DNA of 24,176 bases, taken from positions 1 to 24,176 of the forward strand of contig JBBBWG010033596.1 of assembly GCA_037176905.1 (NCBI GenBank). Reading direction: 5' to 3'. A program made the translations under genes and the position numbers. Positions within the stretch are counted from its first letter, which is position 1; every line of letters begins with the position of its first letter. The DNA comes from Azolla pinnata. Taxonomy: Eukaryota > Streptophyta > Polypodiopsida > Salviniales > Salviniaceae. Under the pieces are notes generated by a model, which was given only the letters and a program-made list of their open reading frames with translations, did no database searches and was not told where the DNA came from. This document shows positions 19,408-24,176 of the stretch, one piece after another.

Positions 19408-19723
19408 AAAACCCTAAACCCTAAAAACCTTGAACCCTCGAAACCCTAAACCCTAAACCCTCTAAACCCTAAAAAGCTTGAACCCTCAAAACCCTCAACC
19501 CTCAACCCGGTAAACCCTCAACCCTAAACCCTCTAAACCCTAAACCCTAAACCCTAAGCCCTAAAAACCTTGAACCCTCAAAACCCTAAACCCTAAACCC
19601 TAAACCCTAAAAACCTTGAACCCTCAAAACCCTAAACTCTAAACCCTAAAAACCTTGAACCCGCAAAACCCTGAACCCTAAACCCTCAAAACTCTAAACC
19701 CTAACCCTAAACCCTAGACCCTC
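19408..19723. repeat. Interstitial telomere-like AAACCCT array
   Basis: Many perfect and variant copies of AAACCCT, the C-strand of the common plant telomere repeat, run for ~315 bp. Variants such as AAAAACCTTGAACCCTC recur every few units and give a rough higher-order pattern. The array ends near CCCTAGACCCTCGAAGG. It is flanked by unique or other repeat sequence on both sides, so it is interstitial rather than a chromosome end in this window. Confidence 0.93.
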
Positions 19724-19807
19724 GAAGGAAAGCACAAGAATCGGGCTAAGAAAAAGAAGGAGAAAAGACACAAGAAGCAGAAGCAGCACCTCTCTGTTAT
19801 AACCAGC

Positions 19808-19889
19808 TATATATATCCTCACGGATTCCTGCTCTACCTCTGGCCCTCGACCTGCTCGCCCTTCATTCTCCTGCAACTCAACAAGGCAA
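19808..19889 (+). promoter_or_regulatory. Possible core promoter and first non-coding exon for the 20.3-kb gene
   Basis: A TATATATAT run at 19808-19816 lies just past the telomere-like array, and a good donor (GCAAG|GTACAT) follows at 19889/19890. The stretch 19730-19889 is open in one frame (with a Lys-rich beginning) but has no ATG after its upstream stop. I infer a promoter plus a 5' leader exon, with no direct proof. Confidence 0.25.
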
Positions 19890-19944
19890 GGTACATACAT
19901 ACACTGCTCATTTCTCTGTCAATTTAATCCTTGAAAGTCTGGAC

Positions 19945-19970
19945 TAAACCCTAAACCTTAAACCCTAAAC
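19945..19970. repeat. Short second cluster of AAACCCT units
   Basis: Three telomere-type units (one of them CTAAACCTT) lie ~220 bp beyond the main array. It is either a detached fragment of the array or telo-box promoter motifs for the downstream gene. Confidence 0.7.
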
Positions 19971-20232
19971 GTGTGTAAACATGAATACAAACAGACATAC
20001 ATACATACAGTAACACTCCTCACATCCTTTCCGTGTGAGCAAATATCATGCATCCGAACCTTCGATCATCATGCTGCATGCGTTATTGCATCAACGCACC
20101 GCTTGCCTACAATAGCAACTTGGCGATCTATATCTATCTACATGCATGTATTTGTATACATACTGACATGCATAATGTAGATAGAAAGATCGGTAGATAG
20201 ATTTTGATATGTACTGCACACACAGATCAAAT

Positions 20233-20263
20233 ATACATACATACATACATACATACATACATG
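20233..20263. repeat. ATAC microsatellite
   Basis: About seven and a half ATAC units lie shortly before the unrecognised gene. It is the same motif class as the long array at 17.5-18.1 kb. Confidence 0.85.
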
Positions 20264-20290
20264 TAGCTAGATATAAAGAGAGAAAGATAG

Positions 20291-22745
20291 ATGTTATGTA
20301 ATTTGATATACATTGTACACATGCAGCAAGTGCATAGAGAGTTCAAGTGTTTACCTACATTTATCTTGTGTGGTTTGAACATATCTGTCGCATCGCTTGC
20401 ATTCCAGTCATACATATACAAGGTGGGGTGCATTATGCTTAGGGCTTACCAGATTTTATCTAACGTTTTAGGCTTTTTCATGGAGTGCTTTCGTCTTGAA
20501 CAATCGGAAGGGAGTGAAAGAAAAATAAGAACAGTGAAGGTCCCATCTCCTATTGATCCTAGATCGATTCCACCCTGTAGTCTGAATCAAGAAACATTTT
20601 TTTTGAAGTTTCCTCTTATTACGTTGTGCACGTCGATGGATGGTGACAAATTTGAAAGCTCCAGTTTTATGGATTCCGAAGCATTTATTCTTTTTGTCAA
20701 CTATATATATTTTTCCTTGGAGAAACACCAAGGTGTCTGGTTTGGAGTCAATGGACCAATGTCTAGTGAGGTGAGTGGTATGCCTCTCCAACTTATGTTT
20801 GTTGAGTGCTTCTGTAAACTGTCAAAGGCTTATTTTCTTTATAAGGAAATACAAAAGAAAACAGTAGATCTAGAAAAAGCTCAAAAAGACATAACTGAAG
20901 AGGGAAAAGAAGAGGAAGAAGATGAAATAGTTTCGACTTATATTGAAGTGGGTGGAAAGTGGAGGTCAGAGAACGTTGAGGAAGAAAGTGCTGAAAGCAC
21001 TACGAGCAGTGAGTCATCAATTGAAGGTCTGCCCTTAAATCATGAGGAAAATATTGGAAGAGAAGTACCTTATATTGTGATAAAAACGTTTTCTAAAACA
21101 TTTCTGAAGGAACAAGAGCTCCATCCACTAGAAGAAAGAACAGTCCCATGGGCGTCGATGTTGAAAGGATGGAGGATTGTTGCCATTATTAAGTTTATAG
21201 ATGAGTATTTGGTAAGTTCATTTTTTTGAAAGTAAAGACAATATTAATCTTGTATAAATTTTGAGAGTATTATTAATTTGAAGATTGTAGTGAAATGTTT
21301 TGGTTAATCTTGCAGTTAAATGAGACAGACGCAGGATTTTATCAGGCTGCATCATATGCGATTGATCTAGCAACGCAAAATATTGATGTACATAAAGGGA
21401 AACAAATCCCTCTTCTATTATGTGGAAACGAAAAGTGGTGTCATGGCTCATTGACAGTGCACGGTAATGTTATAGTAAACGATGAATGTAAAATGCAAAG
21501 TGACACAATCAACGACATGGTTGCTATAACCAAATTATTTGAAAAGAGGGTAAAAGATCTCAGAAAGTATGCATTAAATAATGAAGAGGTTTTCGAACCT
21601 GATAATTATGTAGTTGGAGAGTTGTATATTGATACTATGGTAAGTATTTTTACTATTTGTTTCCTTTGTTATGTTTTCTAATTGAAAATATGTTTCCCGT
21701 TATAATCTAATTTAGTAATCTCTCAAGCAATGTATGTTATCATGCTTTAGTTGTGTTTATTTTTATCTCCTTATACAATCTAATGAAATTTGTTTTGTGA
21801 TTTAGATTCGAAGTTGGGATTAGACTGCAGGTCTTGTTGTTTTCATGATCTCTCACAATACATATGTTTCGTTCTTCTTGTTGTGATTAATTGTACATAT
21901 TTATACTTTCCTTTCGTTTTTCTGTATGTACCTAATTGTATATTATTTGAGTTGTTATAATTTGACTTAATAAATCTAGTATTATGAATGTTTTATGGGT
22001 TTCGATGTTTGTTATTTTTATTCATTTGGAGTGGTTGTAAGTCTAGTGTTATCCGATTTTTTATCTGTTTCGATTTTTTTTGTTTTATTGATATTTAATT
22101 GTATTCTTTGATTATTTCTATTACATTTTAATAAACTAGAAATTTCGGCGATCATGGAAGTATGAGAATCTGGACAGAGATGATTATCGCTTAATACATT
22201 CTCTACTTAGAACTGTGCTTGGAGATTCCATCTTGCAGGTAAAGAAGGCTTCACAAATTTTAGTTTCAATGTGATAATCTTAGAAAAATGTTAGGTTTCC
22301 TTAGCAAACTTGGTGTATATGCAGATCAATGGGAAGGATGCACATGAAATAATAGAAATTTGTAAAGAACTGGGCATGACGATCCTGGACACCATAGAAA
22401 GGGCGGCTTCGAGACATGGACAAGAGTTTGAATCCTGGAAAACGGTGAGCCAAAAGCACTCTTAAACGAACATGCATATTGCTTTCTACCATTTTTAAAG
22501 GAAAAACTTGAAGCAATCTTTTGAGATGTTTTGTTACTCTTGATGTTAGTTTATGGCTTTATCCTTTTATGAAGCATTGCACTAAATGATTCTATATGTT
22601 TAAATAATTATGTTTTGTTTGTGAATGTATTTATAAGACATCTTACATGCTCTTGTGTTTATATAAGCTTTTGGTATGTCATTGTCTACCATAGTGGCAG
22701 GATTCTTGTGGCTCATCCAAAGGACAAGAAGTCAATACTTTATGA
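20291..22745 (+). CDS. Unrecognised multi-exon protein, AT-rich
   Basis: I do not recognise this gene. Exons read as up to 21211, 21316-21639, 22140-22238, 22325-22444 and probably 22701-22745. The four introns have GT-AG ends and all fall at phase 0, and the joined frame has no stop. The frame is open from 20291, but MECFRLEQ at 20480 is a more protein-like start (about 439 aa, against about 502 aa from 20291). The product is hydrophilic and probably soluble, with Glu-rich and Ser/Glu-rich low-complexity stretches (KEEEEDEI, EEESAESTTSSESS) in exon 1. A stretch HGNVIVNDE followed by NDMVAITKLFEKRVKDL in exon 2 loosely recalls the catalytic-loop region of kinase-like folds, without the expected Asp residues; I do not rely on it. 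If the last splice is wrong, the frame ends at 22463-22465. The base composition is much more AT-rich than the PPR and F-box genes. Confidence 0.55.
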
Positions 22746-23897
22746 TGTGAAAAAATGATCAAAATAGAGAGTTTCGTCATTTTGGTAATAGAAAATCAAT
22801 TTCTGTTCTTAAGAAGTAGTGAAGCAGTGAAAGCGTTTGGTTTTGTACAAGTTGCAGTGACTTTTGAGGATTTTGCGCTGTAATTGCTGCAATAAGTTTT
22901 GTTGTTGTGTGCGACATTTACGTATTGTATGCACTGACTCTGGCTTGTTATAATTATAGGCACACTTAAGTCGTCGATCTTATAATCATGCAAAATGCTT
23001 GTTACGATCAAATGAATGCAGTAGAAATTTGCATCACACAACTTAGCATAGAAATGCGCTTCGATTTGTTTGTGTTCTCCTGTAAGGCTCTTTAATATGG
23101 TCGAAATTCTCGAGCCATCTTCATGATCCAATTTGTTGGTTTGCACCCTAATACATCTATTCCTTTTTCGTTAGGATAACCAGCGTTAGGTTTCGGTTTG
23201 CTGGCTGGAAGGAGGATTTGTTCCCTCTAGCAGGCGGATGAACTCAGGAGCTACCCGGTCCAGTTGATGGTGTTGGAACATAAGAAACAGAAGAGTAAAG
23301 CAATTTCTTTTCTATCTCAACTCCTTTGTAGGATTAAAGATAGTTTTCGTGTTCAGTTCCAGCTGTAGTTAGTCATTTTGAAGAAAAAAAATCAACTGCT
23401 TTACAATCTACACATCCTTCTATTTAGGGGGAGAGAGAGAACTGCAGGAAATGTGTGAACCAAGTCAAGTGCTCTCAGATTCTCCATTTTTTGTTTTTCT
23501 GTTGAGCTCATTTTGCTGGTTGAATCAAACGAGTCCTTGCTTGGTTCCTGAGTCCATTTTACTTGTTACATCGGACATCTCTAGATTGGATCAACTACGG
23601 TTTTTTTTCTTGCTTCGCTTCTTTACGAGCCTCGATTTGTGTTGGTTTGATTGTTGTTTGATCAGCGTCGATGTTTGATTCACTCATTTGGCTATTATGC
23701 GTTTGCCTTGGCACTCCAGATCCCGACGCTTCTACTACCACTTCCAGTAACCTCAGATATCATAGAAAAAATGTTTGGAACATAAGAAACAGAAAGCTAA
23801 TGTCGTTTCTTTTCGAGCTCTACTCTTGTATTGGATTAAGATCTTTCATTTTGGACATTCTCCCCATTGTATGGTTTACCGTTTCCTTGAACTCTAG
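22746..23897. other. Intergenic stretch, no clear gene
   Basis: This is AT-rich sequence with short open frames on both strands and no recognised motif. The part after 23440 is T-rich and could be the leader or intron of the frame that opens at 23898. Confidence 0.45.
23274..23350. repeat. Dispersed repeat, copy 1 (copy 2 at 23776-23850)
   Basis: TGGAACATAAGAAACAGAA starts at both 23274 and 23776. The following ~55 bases are alignable with several changes (TTTCTTTTC..., CT(C/T)...TTGTA, GGATTAA). The copies are ~500 bp apart in direct orientation and neither is evidently coding. Confidence 0.65.
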
Positions 23898-24176
23898 ATG
23901 CAAAGAGAGCTTCATGGAAGGATCAAATACAAGGGCAGAAAGCTAGCAGGGCAAGTTTTTAAATATGCACGAACAAGGTATCCGAAAATGGCATGCGTGA
24001 TATGGTTCAATGTGCATATACAAGCCTTCCTTTGGTTTAGATTGAACCAGAACCATCAAGCGATGACTCACAACAGACTAAGTACAGTAGGAGCTTGGGC
24101 TATTTGCAACCAGTTGGTTTTGAATTGCGACAACTGTAGTGAGCTGATGAAGAAACTGCAATCTGTAGCCTCAAAC
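23898..24176 (+). CDS. Partial open frame at the right edge, possible LINE zinc-binding-domain relic
   Basis: An ATG at 23898, directly after an AG that could be a splice acceptor, opens 93 codons with no stop before the window ends. The product begins MQRELHGRIKYKGRKLAGQV and contains YPKMACVIWFNVHIQAFLWF, then THNRLSTVGAWAICN and CDNCSELMKKL. The order FLW...T.NRL...G...C-x2-C-x-E recalls the zinc-binding domain found after reverse transcriptase in plant non-LTR elements (Pfam zf-RVT). It could instead be an exon of a cellular gene, even a later exon of the unrecognised gene upstream. The 3' part lies outside the window. Confidence 0.45.
   Translation, partial: MQRELHGRIKYKGRKLAGQVFKYARTRYPKMACVIWFNVHIQAFLWFRLNQNHQAMTHNRLSTVGAWAICNQLVLNCDNCSELMKKLQSVASN

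Noticed and set aside
22796-23146. 116-codon minus-strand frame
   Set aside because: There is no recognisable motif, splice support or composition bias, and AT-rich sequence of this length can be open by chance.

Overview
The window looks like nuclear DNA of a land plant. The evidence is GT-AG introns of about 60-930 bp, an intronless pentatricopeptide-repeat (PPR) gene, telomere-type AAACCCT motifs, and plant-like HAK/KUP, NOC3 and F-box proteins. The PPR style and the long simple repeats made me think of a seed-free vascular plant (lycophyte or fern), but the lineage is a guess.

Layout, left to right. 101-3979 (+) is a nine-exon HAK/KUP potassium transporter; its spliced exons join without a frame break into 777 codons. 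5391-7217 (-) is an intronless PLS-type PPR gene whose product stops inside the E motif. 7235-8150 is a ~42-bp minisatellite, followed by telo-box promoter DNA (8578-8705). 8854-14913 (+) is a 14-exon NOC3 ribosome-biogenesis gene (876 codons) with a duplicated pseudo-exon in intron 6. 14914-16571 holds a 70-bp triple repeat and two coding-like minus-strand stretches of unknown origin. 16572-17393 (-) is an F-box protein of the Arabidopsis At5g39250 type. 17402-19970 is repeat-dominated: TTC and ACAT microsatellites, a 23-bp repeat with an inverted partner, and an interstitial telomere-like array. 20291-22745 (+) is an AT-rich multi-exon gene I do not recognise. 23898-24176 (+) is an open frame running off the right edge, with a weak resemblance to the zinc-binding domain of LINE-type reverse transcriptases.

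The four well-supported genes alternate in direction (+ - + -), and the unrecognised gene continues the pattern (+). The gaps between divergent genes (7.2-8.8 kb and 17.4-20.3 kb) carry the long tandem arrays, while the gaps between convergent genes are mostly plain sequence. The genes do not form a pathway: ion transport, organelle RNA processing, ribosome assembly and ubiquitin-ligase targeting are ordinary housekeeping roles that happen to be adjacent. No clear new biological system is visible. The best leads are the unrecognised gene, the coding-like relics at 15.8-16.2 kb, the decaying 3' end of the PPR gene and the NOC3 exon duplication.
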